Positions 45,330-53,799 of a stretch of 63,390 nucleotides of DNA are shown one piece after another. The stretch is taken from positions 1 through 63,390 of the forward strand of contig JALXWS010000015.1 of assembly GCA_025144025.1 (NCBI GenBank), read 5' to 3'. Both the position numbers and the translations under genes were made by a program. The notes below the pieces were generated by a model, which saw only the letters and a list, made by a program, of their open reading frames with translations, did not search any database and was not told where the DNA came from. This DNA is from Corynebacterium sp. p3-SID1241 (GTDB lineage Bacteria > Actinomycetota > Actinomycetes > Mycobacteriales > Mycobacteriaceae). The number at the start of each line of letters is the position of its first letter. The stretch's first letter is position 1.

Positions 45330-45943
45330 GTATCGAGTTTCTCAATGAATCCGGCTTCGAAGGCGTCAATGAGGAGATGCTAATTGACGTCGCCTCTTAT
45401 GCCTTCGGTGCCATGGATATTAACCCCGATGCTGAGTGCACGATCACCTGTGTGGATTTAAAGACCATCGAGGATCTCCACGTGCGCTGGATGGATCTGG
45501 AAGGCCCCACCGATGTGATGAGCTTCCCCATGGATGAGCTCACCCCCGGCGCCATTGCAGGAGGCGGCCGCCCCGACGCCGCCGACCCAGGCCCGGCCAT
45601 GCTGGGGGATATTGTGCTGTGCCCCGAGTTTGCCCTGCGCCAGGCAGAAGCCGCCGGCCATTCCTTAGGCCACGAGCTTGCCTTGCTTACGGTCCACGGG
45701 TGCCTGCACCTGTTGGGCTATGACCACTCCACTCCGGCCGAGGAAAAGGAAATGTTCGGCCGCCAAAACGAGCTGCTTGCGGATTGGTACGACGATCTAG
45801 CCGAGCGCGGTGTTGCTTATCAGCCCAAGCCCTCCGGTCCCAAGGCTTTTCCCGACGCCGCCGAGCGCGCCAACCTGGACAAGCAGGTTCCCGGCGGCGG
45901 AATCCCTGCGGTGGGCCAGCCACAGGACTGCCCGGAGGAATAA
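45326..45943 (+). CDS. ybeY: rRNA maturation endoribonuclease YbeY
   Basis: A 205-residue metallo-endoribonuclease acting in 16S rRNA 3'-end maturation and ribosome quality control. The zinc motif [11 protein letters not shown] contains three His ligands. The C-terminal ~40 residues are an extension compared with the ~155-residue E. coli enzyme and are rich in Pro, Asp and Gly. It overlaps phoH by 4 bases. era, another rRNA-maturation gene, follows further downstream, separated by a variable insert. Confidence 0.95.
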   Translation: MSIEFLNESGFEGVNEEMLIDVASYAFGAMDINPDAECTITCVDLKTIEDLHVRWMDLEGPTDVMSFPMDELTPGAIAGGGRPDAADPGPAMLGDIVLCPEFALRQAEAAGHSLGHELALLTVHGCLHLLGYDHSTPAEEKEMFGRQNELLADWYDDLAERGVAYQPKPSGPKAFPDAAERANLDKQVPGGGIPAVGQPQDCPEE

Positions 45944-45980
45944 TTTTCCTTTTTCTTTTGTGGGCGGGTAAGCCGCGTAG

Positions 45981-45986
45981 CACAAT
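45981..45986 (+). promoter_or_regulatory. -10 box, leaderless pdxY
   Basis: CACAAT ends 8 bases before the ATG at 45995; no ribosome-binding site. Confidence 0.45.
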
Positions 45987-45994
45987 AGATAGCT

Positions 45995-46843
45995 ATGACT
46001 ATCCTTTCCATCCAGTCCCACGTCACCTACGGCCACGTTGGCAACTCCGCGGCCGTCTTTCCCCTGCAGCGCGCCGGGCATGAGGTATGGCCGGTCCACA
46101 CGGTGAACTTTTCTAACCACACTGGCTACGGCGACTGGGGCGGTCCGATGATTCCGGCTAGCGATGTCACCTCCATCATCGACGGCATTGAAAAGCGCGG
46201 TGCCTTCCCGCAGATCGACGCCATTCTTTCTGGTTACCAGGGCGGCGCCGATATTGCCGACGCCATCGTGGAAACCGTCCGCCGCATCAAGGCCGCCAAC
46301 CCCAAGGCCCTCTACGCCTGCGATCCTGTAATGGGCAATGCCAAGTCCGGCTGCTTTGTCTCCGATGAGATCCCACCGCTTTTGCGCGACCGCGTTGTGC
46401 CGGTCGCCGATATCATCACCCCCAACCAATTCGAGCTGGGCTACCTTACCGATTCCGAGGTTGGCACCCTTGAGCAAACCCTCGCCGCAGTGAAGAAGGC
46501 ACAGGAAATCGGCCCGAAGACCGTGCTGGTTACCTCCGTTAAGCGCCCCGAGACCCCTGGAGACCAGATTGAGATGCTCGCCGTCGACGGCGACCGCGCC
46601 TTCTTAGTGTCCACGCCACTGCTGCCGTTCAAGCGCAACGGCTCCGGCGACGTCACCGCCGCCCTGTTTACCGGCCACTACACCGAGACTAGCGACGTCA
46701 AGGAGTCCCTGCGCCGCACCGCCTCTTCCGTGTATGACCTGCTGGAAAACACCTACGAGGCCGATACTGCTGAGCTCCAGCTCATCCAATCCCAGGATGT
46801 ATTCGCGCATCCGCGTATGCAGTTCGACGCCGAGGAGCTTTAA
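45995..46843 (+). CDS. pdxY: Pyridoxal kinase
   Basis: A 282-residue ribokinase-fold kinase that phosphorylates pyridoxal to PLP. PdxY/PdxK signatures are SIQSHVTYGHVGNSAA at residues 5-20, IDAILSGYQG, DPVMGN and the GNGSGDVTAALF-like GSGDVTAALFTGHY near residue 210, with the catalytic Asp. It starts leaderless behind CACAAT. A strong terminator follows. Context: it sits in an insert between ybeY and era with amiF and a lipoprotein gene; it has its own promoter and terminator. Confidence 0.92.
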   Translation: MTILSIQSHVTYGHVGNSAAVFPLQRAGHEVWPVHTVNFSNHTGYGDWGGPMIPASDVTSIIDGIEKRGAFPQIDAILSGYQGGADIADAIVETVRRIKAANPKALYACDPVMGNAKSGCFVSDEIPPLLRDRVVPVADIITPNQFELGYLTDSEVGTLEQTLAAVKKAQEIGPKTVLVTSVKRPETPGDQIEMLAVDGDRAFLVSTPLLPFKRNGSGDVTAALFTGHYTETSDVKESLRRTASSVYDLLENTYEADTAELQLIQSQDVFAHPRMQFDAEEL

Positions 46844-46983
46844 CCCACGCCTAGGCCCTACCTGCCGAGCCTAAGGAATTCTGACCGAGCTGAGGGGAAG
46901 TGCCCCACAGCTCGGTTCTTTTGTTTCATCGCCGTCGGCCCACTGAGTTTGTCATACTCGGTAACTGTTCAATTGGGATAGTG
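46844..46983. other. Intergenic region between pdxY and amiF (proximal part)
   Basis: Besides the terminator at 46884-46926 nothing else recognisable is seen up to the amiF promoter. Confidence 0.4.
46884..46926 (+). terminator. pdxY rho-independent terminator
   Basis: ACCGAGCTG (46884-46892) pairs with CAGCTCGGT (46908-46916) with an inner GGGG/CCCC extension, followed by TTCTTTTGTTT. Confidence 0.9.
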
Positions 46984-47011
46984 TGGCAAACTACTAAATA
47001 GGCGGTAGTAT
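46984..47011 (+). promoter_or_regulatory. amiF promoter with palindromic operator
   Basis: TGGCAA (46984-46989), 16-base spacer, TAGTAT (47006-47011). ACTAC (46990-46994) and GTAGT (47005-47009), 10 bases apart, form an inverted repeat spanning the spacer, a typical repressor-site position. Confidence 0.5.
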
Positions 47012-47025
47012 GGCTCCTGTCACAT

Positions 47026-47040
47026 TATCTACCAGAGATA
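47026..47040 (+). promoter_or_regulatory. Palindrome abutting the amiF ribosome-binding site
   Basis: TATCT, 5-base centre, AGATA. It sits directly in front of GGAG. It could be an operator or an RNA hairpin limiting translation. Confidence 0.4.
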
Positions 47041-47050
47041 GGAGTTCATC

Positions 47051-48067
47051 GTGTCAAGCACTGGCAGTATCAGCGCATCCCCCGACGGCCTGTTATTGGC
47101 GCTCATGCAGTATCCCGTCCCCGTGGTTAACACTCCAGAGGATGTTCAATCCAACGTGGATGAGATTTGTCGCATGGTGGCTTCCACCAAGGCAGGGTAC
47201 CCCGACCTCGACCTCATCGTATTTCCGGAATATTCCGCATCAGGCTTAAACACCAAAATCTGGTCCTATGATGAATTCCTCATCGGCCTTGATGACCCAA
47301 AGGTGCACCAGTACAAGCAGGCCTGCAAGGACAATGATGTCTGGGGCGTCTTCTCCATCATGGAGCCAAACCATGAGGAGGGAAAGCCACCTTTCAACAC
47401 CGCCATCATCATCAACTCCGATGGTGAAATCGCGCTGCACTACCGCAAGCTGCAGCCATGGACGCCTATCGAACCGTGGTACCCAGGCGACTTGGGTATG
47501 CCGGTTTGCGATGGCCCGAAAGGCTCCAAGCTTGCCGTGAATATCTGCCACGATGGTATGTTCCCTGAGCTTGCACGCGAGGCCGCATATAAGGGTGCCA
47601 ACGTCTATATCCGTATCTCTGGCTACTCCACTCAGCCGCAGGATCAATGGATCATGACTAATAAGACCAATGCCTTCCAAAACCTCATGTACACCGCCTC
47701 CGTAAATCTGGCTGGCTATGACAACACCTTCTACTACTTCGGTGAAGGCAACGTCTGCAATTACGACGGCCACATGATTTCTGAGGGCCACCGCAATCCC
47801 GGCGAAATCGTCACCGCCGAAATCTTCCCAGAGCTGGCTGACAAGGCCCGTATCAATTGGGGCCTAGAAAACAACATCTTCAACTTGGGCAACCGTGGGT
47901 ACGTGGGCTACCCCGGTGGCAAGACTGACAACTATCTCACCTGGGTCGAGGACTTGGCCAAGGGCGAGTACAAACTGCCTTGGGCTGACGACGTCCGCAT
48001 CAAGGACGGCTGGAAGTACTACCCGGACGGCCCGCAGCTCGGCCCACTGCCGGACGAGTTTAAGTAA
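47051..48067 (+). CDS. amiF: Formamidase AmiF
   Basis: A 338-residue nitrilase-superfamily amidase hydrolysing formamide to formate and ammonia. Family-defining catalytic residues are Glu60 (VFPEYS), Lys133 (HYRKLQPW) and Cys166 (VNICHDGM). The protein aligns by eye with Helicobacter pylori AmiF over its full length, and the Trp-rich [16 protein letters not shown] is shared. The GTG at 47051 follows GGAG. It appears in an insert between ybeY and era and has its own regulated-looking promoter, perhaps nitrogen-responsive. AmiE/AmiF cannot be fully separated by eye. Confidence 0.9.
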   Translation: MSSTGSISASPDGLLLALMQYPVPVVNTPEDVQSNVDEICRMVASTKAGYPDLDLIVFPEYSASGLNTKIWSYDEFLIGLDDPKVHQYKQACKDNDVWGVFSIMEPNHEEGKPPFNTAIIINSDGEIALHYRKLQPWTPIEPWYPGDLGMPVCDGPKGSKLAVNICHDGMFPELAREAAYKGANVYIRISGYSTQPQDQWIMTNKTNAFQNLMYTASVNLAGYDNTFYYFGEGNVCNYDGHMISEGHRNPGEIVTAEIFPELADKARINWGLENNIFNLGNRGYVGYPGGKTDNYLTWVEDLAKGEYKLPWADDVRIKDGWKYYPDGPQLGPLPDEFK

Positions 48068-48086
48068 GCTCCGCTAATCCACCACC

Positions 48087-48122
48087 AAGGCCCTGCACCC
48101 GATTCCACGGGCGCAGGGCCTT
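48087..48122. terminator. Bidirectional terminator amiF/lipoprotein
   Basis: AAGGCCCTGC (48087-48096) pairs with GCAGGGCCTT (48113-48122) between convergent genes. No long T-run follows directly on either side. Confidence 0.7.
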
Positions 48123-48153
48123 GACGTCGCTTAACGCTCTGCTTTTTTGTCTG

Positions 48154-48723
48154 CTAATACTCGTAGCCTTCAATCGCACCCGTATCCGAATCGGCTGGCG
48201 CATCCGTAACTGCGCCAGACTCTGGTGCGTAACCTGCATCTATATCGCCGTAGCTATCGGGATAGTCCGAATCGGAAGGTGGAAGACCTCCATTGCACAG
48301 TTCGGCCCATTCGTCGGGGTATTTATACCGCCCGTCCAGACTGCCGCAGACTTCTTCAGCGCGTACGGAACGCCGGTGGGACGGCGTATCGCATAGTTCT
48401 GTAGGCCTTTCGGTGCCGTCAGAAAAGGTACCGATGATGGTCAAGTTTCCCGGATCGCAATACAGCAGCTCCGGCTCGGCAGCCACGGCTTGGGGTTGGG
48501 TTTCCGGCTCGGGAGCGACGCTTTCTGCAGGTTCTTCAGTCATGGTCTCTTCACTGCTGGTGGTAGAAGAAGTGGTGGTTGAAGAACTGGAGGTGCTGGA
48601 AGAAGAGGTTGCGGAGGGACTCGTGCTCGTTTCTGGAGATGGCTCAGAATCTGGCGAGGAGCATGCGGAGAGGAAGAGAGTAAGTGCAGCGCCCAAAAAT
48701 AGGGCAGGGGACTTGCGAGGCAT
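48154..48723 (-). CDS. Lipoprotein with low-complexity linker
   Basis: A 189-residue lipoprotein: basic start MPRKS, hydrophobic stretch and lipobox LSAC with Cys21. Residues ~25-60 are nearly all Ser/Thr, followed by a Glu/Pro-rich segment; the C-terminal ~95 residues carry four cysteines (two in LLYCDPGN and ELC, two in EEVCGS and ELCNGG), suggesting disulfides in a small extracellular domain. I do not recognise the family. It belongs to the insert between ybeY and era and is convergent with amiF. Confidence 0.7.
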   Translation of the reverse strand: MPRKSPALFLGAALTLFLSACSSPDSEPSPETSTSPSATSSSSTSSSSTTTSSTTSSEETMTEEPAESVAPEPETQPQAVAAEPELLYCDPGNLTIIGTFSDGTERPTELCDTPSHRRSVRAEEVCGSLDGRYKYPDEWAELCNGGLPPSDSDYPDSYGDIDAGYAPESGAVTDAPADSDTGAIEGYEY

Positions 48724-48848
48724 GAAGGAACCTTTCGGAGAGTGAGCACGGTGTGTGCTGGGGAGAGAGGTTTCTCCATAGATTAGCCCTACTCTGTGTA
48801 CCTGGTAGAAATTGCCGTGAAGTAATCGGAGTTTTTGGCTCTGTGGGC

Positions 48849-48854
48849 TATTAT
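48849..48854 (+). promoter_or_regulatory. -10 box, leaderless era
   Basis: TATTAT ends 8 bases before the ATG at 48863. Confidence 0.6.
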
Positions 48855-48862
48855 TGCGGGTA

Positions 48863-49900
48863 ATGAGTTCTGATTTTGATGCACAGTTTGATGCGGCATT
48901 CGAGGGCCTGCCAGCAGACCCCGATGATGCCGTGTCGGAAGGCGCCGAGAATACGGCAGCCCCGCTTGATTATTCGCAATACACCGATACCCCGGAGGGT
49001 TTCCGCTCGGGCTTCGTATCCTTTGTCGGGCGCCCGAATACCGGCAAGTCCACGCTGACTAATGCCCTGGTGGGGCAAAAGATTGCGATTACCGCTGACC
49101 AGCCGGAGACCACCCGCCACACCATTCGCGGCTTGGTGCACCGCGAGGATGCACAGGTCATCGTCGTAGATACGCCGGGCCTGCACCGCCCGCGCACCCT
49201 GTTGGGTGAGCGCCTCAACGAGGTAGTCAAGGATACATACGCTGATGTGGACGTTATTGGTCTGACCATCCCGGCCGATGAAAAAATCGGCCCTGGTGAC
49301 CGCTGGATTTTGGATAACGTGCGCTCCATTGCGCCGAAAACGCCGATCATCGGCATCGTCACCAAGCTGGATAAGGCCAGCAAGGACCAGGTAGGCGCCC
49401 AGCTTCTGGCCCTGCACGAACTGCTTACCCAGGCGGATCCGAATGCGGTAGTCATACCGGTGTCCTCCAAGGAGGGCGTGCAGCTTGATGAGCTGGTGCA
49501 GGTCATCGTGGATCACCTGCCAGAAGGCCCGAAGTTCTACCCGGATGACCACATCACCGATGAAGGTCAAGAAAAGCGCATCGAGGAACTCATTCGTGAG
49601 GCCGCCCTATCTGGCTTGAAAGCGGAACTGCCGCACTCGGTGGCGGTGCAGGTCGATGAGATGCTGCCGTCGCGCACCCGCGAGGGCGTGCTGGATATCC
49701 ACGCCATTTTGTACCTGGAGCGCCCCGGCCAAAAGCGCATTATCGAGGGCAAGGATGGCCTGCGCTTCCGTCGCATCGTGGGCAATGCCCGCAAGGAGAT
49801 TATTAAGCTGCTGGGCCAAAACGTGTACTTGGATCTGCGCATCAAGGTGTTGAAAAATTGGCAGTCTGACCCGAAGTCGCTGGGCAGGCTCGGTTTCTAA
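48863..49900 (+). CDS. era: GTPase Era
   Basis: Essential GTPase of 16S rRNA maturation. The 345-residue protein has a ~50-residue acidic N-terminal extension, then G1 GRPNTGKST (near residue 58), G3 DTPGLH, G4 TKLD and the KH domain with IHAILYLERPGQKRIIEGKDG-type sequence (IIEGKDGLRFRRI). ATG 48863 was chosen over an in-frame GTG at 48854 because of the TATTAT box 8 bases upstream. recO and uppS follow in the same direction, the conserved corynebacterial order. Confidence 0.96.
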   Translation: MSSDFDAQFDAAFEGLPADPDDAVSEGAENTAAPLDYSQYTDTPEGFRSGFVSFVGRPNTGKSTLTNALVGQKIAITADQPETTRHTIRGLVHREDAQVIVVDTPGLHRPRTLLGERLNEVVKDTYADVDVIGLTIPADEKIGPGDRWILDNVRSIAPKTPIIGIVTKLDKASKDQVGAQLLALHELLTQADPNAVVIPVSSKEGVQLDELVQVIVDHLPEGPKFYPDDHITDEGQEKRIEELIREAALSGLKAELPHSVAVQVDEMLPSRTREGVLDIHAILYLERPGQKRIIEGKDGLRFRRIVGNARKEIIKLLGQNVYLDLRIKVLKNWQSDPKSLGRLGF

Positions 49901-49906
49901 ACGGAT

Positions 49907-50623
49907 ATGCGCGAGAACTATCGTGACCGCGCAGTGGTCATCCGCACCTACGACTTTGGCGAGGCCGATCGCGTCATCGTCCTCCTCACCCGCGATCATG
50001 GCCTCGTGCGCGCGGTGGCTAAAGGTGTGCGCCGTGCCAAGTCGCGCTTTGGTTCGCGCCTGCAGCTCTTCGTCAACCTTGATGTTCAGCTATATGTGGG
50101 CAAGAACCTAGCTACCATTTCCCAGGCGGATACGGTGGATTACTTTGGCGCGCGCCTCATTGAGGACTATGAGCGCTACACGGCAGCCTGCGCGGTATTG
50201 GAATCGGCAGAGCGTCTTGCTTTTGCCGACGCCGACCATGACCCCTACCTCTACGAATCCGTCACCGCGACCTTGGGGCAGCTCCAGACCGCGGACCCGA
50301 CCTTGGCGCTGGATGCGTTCTTGCTGCAGGCGATGGCGCATGCTGGTTGGGCGCCGAGCCTTTTCAACTGTGCCCAGTGCAACCGGCCCGGCCCGCACCA
50401 CGCCTTTCACCCGGCGGTCGGCGGGGCGGCGTGCCACGAATGCCGGCCGCCGGGTGCGGCCGAGGTGGATCCGGAAACCCTGCATCACCTGTGGCTTTTA
50501 TCGCATAACTATCCAACGAATCCAACGAATGCGCAAAAGCAGGAGGGGCATCGCCTAGCGCGGGCGCACCTGCAGTGGCACATGGAGCGCAATGTTTCCG
50601 CATTGCAGGTAATGGAGCAGTAG
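49907..50623 (+). CDS. recO: DNA repair protein RecO
   Basis: RecO anneals DNA and loads RecA with RecR. The 238-residue protein begins MRENYRDRAVVIRTYDFGEADRVI, carrying the OB-fold N-terminus, and has the zinc-like pattern CAQCNRPGPHHAFHP...CHEC near residues 157-185. It starts 6 bases after era and ends with TAG forming part of the uppS -10 box. Order era-recO-uppS is conserved in actinobacteria. Confidence 0.95.
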   Translation: MRENYRDRAVVIRTYDFGEADRVIVLLTRDHGLVRAVAKGVRRAKSRFGSRLQLFVNLDVQLYVGKNLATISQADTVDYFGARLIEDYERYTAACAVLESAERLAFADADHDPYLYESVTATLGQLQTADPTLALDAFLLQAMAHAGWAPSLFNCAQCNRPGPHHAFHPAVGGAACHECRPPGAAEVDPETLHHLWLLSHNYPTNPTNAQKQEGHRLARAHLQWHMERNVSALQVMEQ

Positions 50624-50626
50624 AAT
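50621..50626 (+). promoter_or_regulatory. -10 box overlapping recO stop, leaderless uppS
   Basis: TAGAAT includes the recO TAG stop codon and ends 7 bases before the uppS GTG at 50634. Confidence 0.6.
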
Positions 50627-50633
50627 ATAGCCT

Positions 50634-51389
50634 GTGATTACGCCAGACCCGAACCGCACTTTGACCCCACCGAATATCCCGGATGAGTTCATGCCCCGCC
50701 ATATTGCGCTGGTCATGGACGGCAATGGCCGCTGGGCCCAGGAAAAAGGCATGAAGCGCACCGAGGGGCATAGGCGCGGAGAAGCCGTGCTTCTCGACGT
50801 CGTCGATGCCTGCCTTGCCGCCGGCGTTCCCTACCTTTCCGCGTATGCGTTCTCCACGGAAAATTGGCGCCGCAGCCCCGAGGAGGTCCGCTTCCTTATG
50901 GGCTTTAACCGTGACGTGTTGCGCCGCCAGCGCCAGTGGCTCAATGAGCGCGGTGTGCGCGTAGTGTGGGCCGGCCGCCGCCCGCGCCTGTGGCGCTCAG
51001 TGATTAAGGAGCTCGAGGCTGCCCAGGAGCTGACCAAGGATAACACCAAGATGACCTTGGCCATGTGTGTGAACTACGGCGGTAGGGCAGAGCTGGTGGA
51101 TGGTTTTCGGGACATCGCCAAGCAGGTTGCAGCCGGCGAGCTCAACCCGCGCGATATTAAGGAAGAGACCATCGCGCAGCACCTCTATGATCCGGACATG
51201 CCGGATGTGGATCTCTTCCTGCGCCCGTCCGGGGAGAAGCGCACCTCCAATTTCCTGCTGTGGCAGTCCGCGTATGCGGAGATGATTTACCAGGATAAGC
51301 TCTTCCCAGATTTCACCCCGGAGGACCTTTTTGCCGCTATCGAGGAATACGCGCGGCGCGACCGCCGCTTCGGAGGCGTTAAGAAGTAA
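50634..51389 (+). CDS. uppS: Isoprenyl transferase (UppS family)
   Basis: A 251-residue cis-prenyltransferase making long polyprenyl diphosphate for cell-wall lipid carriers (decaprenyl in corynebacteria). Motifs: [14 protein letters not shown] near residue 22 with catalytic Asp, GHRRGEAV, and [20 protein letters not shown] toward the C-terminus. The GTG at 50634 is leaderless, the -10 TAGAAT overlapping the recO stop. It uses the IPP/DMAPP supply set by Idi elsewhere in the window. Two UppS paralogues are usual in corynebacteria. Confidence 0.93.
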   Translation: MITPDPNRTLTPPNIPDEFMPRHIALVMDGNGRWAQEKGMKRTEGHRRGEAVLLDVVDACLAAGVPYLSAYAFSTENWRRSPEEVRFLMGFNRDVLRRQRQWLNERGVRVVWAGRRPRLWRSVIKELEAAQELTKDNTKMTLAMCVNYGGRAELVDGFRDIAKQVAAGELNPRDIKEETIAQHLYDPDMPDVDLFLRPSGEKRTSNFLLWQSAYAEMIYQDKLFPDFTPEDLFAAIEEYARRDRRFGGVKK

Positions 51390-51414
51390 CGCGCAGCACC
51401 GAAGCGGTGTGCGT

Positions 51415-51609
51415 TTATACCTCGGGGATAAAGATATCCTCGATTGAGCAGGAAAAGTGGCGCGCGATCTGAAAAGCGAGGGGGAGCGAAGGATCGTAGC
51501 GTGCCTTTTCAATACTGATGACCGTTTGGCGCGAAACGCCTAGCTCGGTGGCCAAGCCCTGCTGCGAGAGTCCTTGGCTCTCGCGAATCTCTTTTAGCCG
51601 ATTGTCCAT
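51415..51609 (-). CDS. Small XRE-type transcriptional regulator
   Basis: A 64-residue protein that is one helix-turn-helix domain: RLKEIRESQGLSQQGLATEL, then GVSRQTVISIEKARYDPS. It resembles the small Cro/C1-type regulators encoded next to integral membrane proteins (YozG/DUF2178-like pairs). It is preceded 3 bp upstream by a membrane gene on the same strand, so the two form an operon, with the palindromes at 52076-52158 upstream. It may repress its own promoter and that of the CPBP gene across the way; that is inference. Confidence 0.85.
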   Translation of the reverse strand: MDNRLKEIRESQGLSQQGLATELGVSRQTVISIEKARYDPSLPLAFQIARHFSCSIEDIFIPEV

Positions 51610-51612
51610 GGC

Positions 51613-52062
51613 TTAGCTCGCTGCCCGTTTGTGGGCAAAGTAGCTAATACCAAAGGTCCCGGTGACAAAGACTCCCAAGATGATAGTGAGCAGGGTGCCG
51701 GAAACCTGAAACTCCCAAAAAGAAGAAACAACGCCGAGGCCACCAATGCCAAAAAGCATGGCGTGCAGGGTGTTTTCCGAGGCCTGCGAATACCAATGGG
51801 ATTCGATGGAATTTTCCGGATCGGGTGTTGCCCCACGGATGGTGTCCCGATCCACCATGAATAGCCAGCTAGCCGTCGTAGTAACAGGCAGTAGGCACAG
51901 TGCGTATACAGCAAACGCTAGCCACGGCGAATCTTCGTGTACGAACGTGGCCACAAGCGCACCGGCTGCCGCTGCGATGGCTGCGCCTGCCGCCACGGAC
52001 AAAGTAATGAGTTTGGTTTGCGTGCCGCCAAACTTGGGGCGGCCAAAGCGAGTGGTCTGCAT
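51613..52062 (-). CDS. Four-segment membrane protein paired with XRE gene
   Basis: A 149-residue protein with about four hydrophobic segments (residues ~18-38, 45-68, 98-118, 122-142). I do not recognise a specific family, though XRE-gene-linked DUF2178-type membrane proteins have this size. The ATG at 52062 follows AGGAGG; an upstream start at 52107 is possible but has no such signal. It is the first gene of the operon with the small regulator. Function unknown. Confidence 0.75.
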   Translation of the reverse strand: MQTTRFGRPKFGGTQTKLITLSVAAGAAIAAAAGALVATFVHEDSPWLAFAVYALCLLPVTTTASWLFMVDRDTIRGATPDPENSIESHWYSQASENTLHAMLFGIGGLGVVSSFWEFQVSGTLLTIILGVFVTGTFGISYFAHKRAAS

Positions 52063-52075
52063 GGGACCTCCTGTA

Positions 52076-52158
52076 GTAAACGATTGTAAAGCGTGCTTGA
52101 CACACACTGTATGTCAAAGGACCTTTACTGTAAAGGAAGCTTTACCATTTTGAGTAAA
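52076..52158. promoter_or_regulatory. Palindrome cluster between XRE operon and CPBP gene
   Basis: Two inverted repeats: TTGACA-N9-TGTCAA (52097-52117) and CCTTTAC-T-GTAAAGG (52122-52136, perfect). GTAAA/TTTAC half-sites recur at 52076, 52086, 52124, 52130, 52141 and 52154. This looks like a multi-site operator controlling divergent genes. Confidence 0.6.
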
Positions 52159-52187
52159 TTCATTCTTAAGGATGAATGGCAGCCTTT

Positions 52188-52193
52188 TAGGGT
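52188..52193 (+). promoter_or_regulatory. -10 box, leaderless CPBP gene
   Basis: TAGGGT ends 6 bases before the ATG at 52200. Confidence 0.6.
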
Positions 52194-52199
52194 AGGGGC

Positions 52200-52862
52200 A
52201 TGGCAGTGGATAACATCAGGTTGAAAGATGCGCTTATCGGAATAGTGGCCGTCATTGCAATGGATGTCCTCTTAGTGACGACAGTTTTTGTCATGATGAA
52301 GGCTGGTTTAACCACGGGTGGACTGGGCACGATCATGCCCATTGCGCTTGTTCTTTCAGTGGTAGTGCCGACGGCTGGGTTGGTGTACTACCTCAAACGG
52401 CGGGGAATTAGTCTCGGCTTTCTTCCATTGGGCCGGCGTGGTTGGCACTTATTGTGGCAGGTTCCTCTCGCTATTTTTGTAGCTGGAGTCGCAGCCGCGA
52501 TTGTGGGGCCGCTATTGGGGTTATCGCCATCGGAAAATACATCCGCAGCTGATGGGCGCGGTGTGATGGTCGTCGTTTCTTTAGCGTGCTACCTATTTTT
52601 GGCGCCGCTGATAGAAGAAATTGTGTTTCGCCGCCTGCTCATGGGGTACTTGGATCGCAGTGTTCCAGCGATTGCTAGCGTTCTCTTCAGTTCGGTGCTA
52701 TTTGGTGCCGCCCATATTGCTCCACCGGTCATCGTTTATGCGACTTTCCTGGGGATGGGGTGCGCGTTAGTAACTCGCTTCCACAATTCTCTGCGTGCAG
52801 GCTTTATTTTGCACCTTGCTAATAACCTAACCGTGCAGTTGATTGCAATCTCAGCACTATAG
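52200..52862 (+). CDS. CPBP family intramembrane protease
   Basis: A 220-residue, about seven-segment membrane protein with the three CPBP (Abi) motifs: EEIVFRRLL (motif 1, EExxxR), GAAHI (motif 2), and HLANNL (motif 3). Relatives are Rce1-type proteases or bacteriocin self-immunity proteins. It starts leaderless behind TAGGGT and faces the XRE operon across the palindrome cluster, suggesting joint control. Target and substrate unknown. Confidence 0.88.
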   Translation: MAVDNIRLKDALIGIVAVIAMDVLLVTTVFVMMKAGLTTGGLGTIMPIALVLSVVVPTAGLVYYLKRRGISLGFLPLGRRGWHLLWQVPLAIFVAGVAAAIVGPLLGLSPSENTSAADGRGVMVVVSLACYLFLAPLIEEIVFRRLLMGYLDRSVPAIASVLFSSVLFGAAHIAPPVIVYATFLGMGCALVTRFHNSLRAGFILHLANNLTVQLIAISAL

Positions 52863-52906
52863 TCTTGGCGTGAGATATGCTCCCAGTGTGCGCCGCAAAA
52901 CAAAGA

Positions 52907-52935
52907 CCTCAGGCTCCGGAAGTCGGAGTCTGAGG
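52907..52935 (-). terminator. zur terminator
   Basis: CCTCAGGCTCCG (52907-52918) pairs with CGGAGTCTGAGG (52924-52935), one G-U pair; on minus the stem is followed by TCTTTGTTTTG. Confidence 0.8.
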
Positions 52936-52974
52936 TTAGGGGAGGGGCGGCTTCACGGGGAAGCGTGAGCGCGT

Positions 52975-53394
52975 TTAAGCGGAAGCGGTACAGTCGCTGC
53001 AGATGCCAAAGACCTCGGCGTCGTGGCCGGTGAGCTCGAAGCCGTACTCCTCAGCCACGGAGGTTGCCCACTTTTCAATCGGGCCGCCGTCGATCTCCTC
53101 GGTGCGGCCACACTTGGTGCATACCAAGTGGTGGTGATGGGCGTCGGTCTCGCAGTGGCGATAGAGGGTTTCGCCGTTTGGCATGTGGAGCGCGTCCACT
53201 GCATCGATGTCGGTCAGGGACTGCAGGGTACGGTACACGGTGGTCAGACCCACCTTCTCCTCGCGCTCTTGGAGCTCGTGGTAGATCTCCTTAGCAGAGG
53301 AGAATTTCTCCATTTCCCGGAGCACCTCGACGACTGCGGTGCGCTGCTTGGTATTGCGCGCGCCTAGTTTGGGAATACTGTCGTGTAAAGCCAT
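52975..53394 (-). CDS. zur: Zinc uptake regulator Zur (Fur family)
   Basis: A 139-residue Fur-family repressor. The winged helix includes LTTVYRTLQSL, and the metal-binding regions are CETDAHHHHLVCTKCG (Cys and His cluster) and FGICSDC (second CxxC). In C. glutamicum the homologue represses zinc importers. It has its own leaderless start: TAATAT (minus, 53407-53402) is 7 bases before the ATG, separate from znr upstream. The gene order znr-zur is conserved. A clear terminator follows. Confidence 0.92.
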   Translation of the reverse strand: MALHDSIPKLGARNTKQRTAVVEVLREMEKFSSAKEIYHELQEREEKVGLTTVYRTLQSLTDIDAVDALHMPNGETLYRHCETDAHHHHLVCTKCGRTEEIDGGPIEKWATSVAEEYGFELTGHDAEVFGICSDCTASA

Positions 53395-53401
53395 GACCGC
53401 A

Positions 53402-53407
53402 ATATTA
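53402..53407 (-). promoter_or_regulatory. -10 box, leaderless zur
   Basis: TAATAT on minus, 7 bases before the zur ATG at 53394. Confidence 0.6.
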
Positions 53408-53463
53408 TCAGTGCTTTTTCAACAACTGCATAGTCAGGCGGCTTTATATGCAGGGGTGAGGGG

Positions 53464-53754
53464 CTAGGAGGCGATCTTGGCGGCGTCGGCAAGCAAGCCC
53501 AAAACCTTCGGGGCAATAAGAGAGTACGTAACCTCGCGCCCGCTGCGTTCGGAATCAACAATGCCCGCCTGCTTGAGCACGCGCAGGTGCTGGCTAATGA
53601 GCGGCTGGGACTTACCAGTGGCCTTTACTAGCTCGTGCACGTAGTGATCGCGCTCGGCCAAGCTGGAGATGATGGCGATGCGTAGGGGCGAATCGAGGGC
53701 AGCGATCACGCCGGTGGCCGCGGAAGCATTAAGGGCCGTGTCAGTGGTCGTCAT
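53464..53754 (-). CDS. znr: ArsR-family metalloregulator (Znr-like)
   Basis: A 96-residue winged-helix repressor of the ArsR/SmtB class: LDSPLRIAIISSLAERD, then GKSQPLISQHLRVLKQAG (recognition helix) and GREVTYSLI wing. The homologous gene beside zur in C. glutamicum is called znr, a zinc-sensing repressor; the symbol rests on synteny. I start at ATG 53754 (MTTTDTALN) and reject an extra upstream 6 codons. A 7-bp inverted repeat (53761-53799) is just upstream and may be its operator. Confidence 0.85.
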   Translation of the reverse strand: MTTTDTALNASAATGVIAALDSPLRIAIISSLAERDHYVHELVKATGKSQPLISQHLRVLKQAGIVDSERSGREVTYSLIAPKVLGLLADAAKIAS

Positions 53755-53760
53755 AGGGAA

Positions 53761-53799
53761 AGTCACCTTCAATTCAATACCTATTATCTGTCGGTGACT
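53761..53799. promoter_or_regulatory. Inverted repeat upstream of znr
   Basis: AGTCACC (53761-53767) and GGTGACT (53793-53799), with an AT-rich 25-base centre. Likely promoter/operator region of the znr gene, on the glyS side. Confidence 0.45.
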
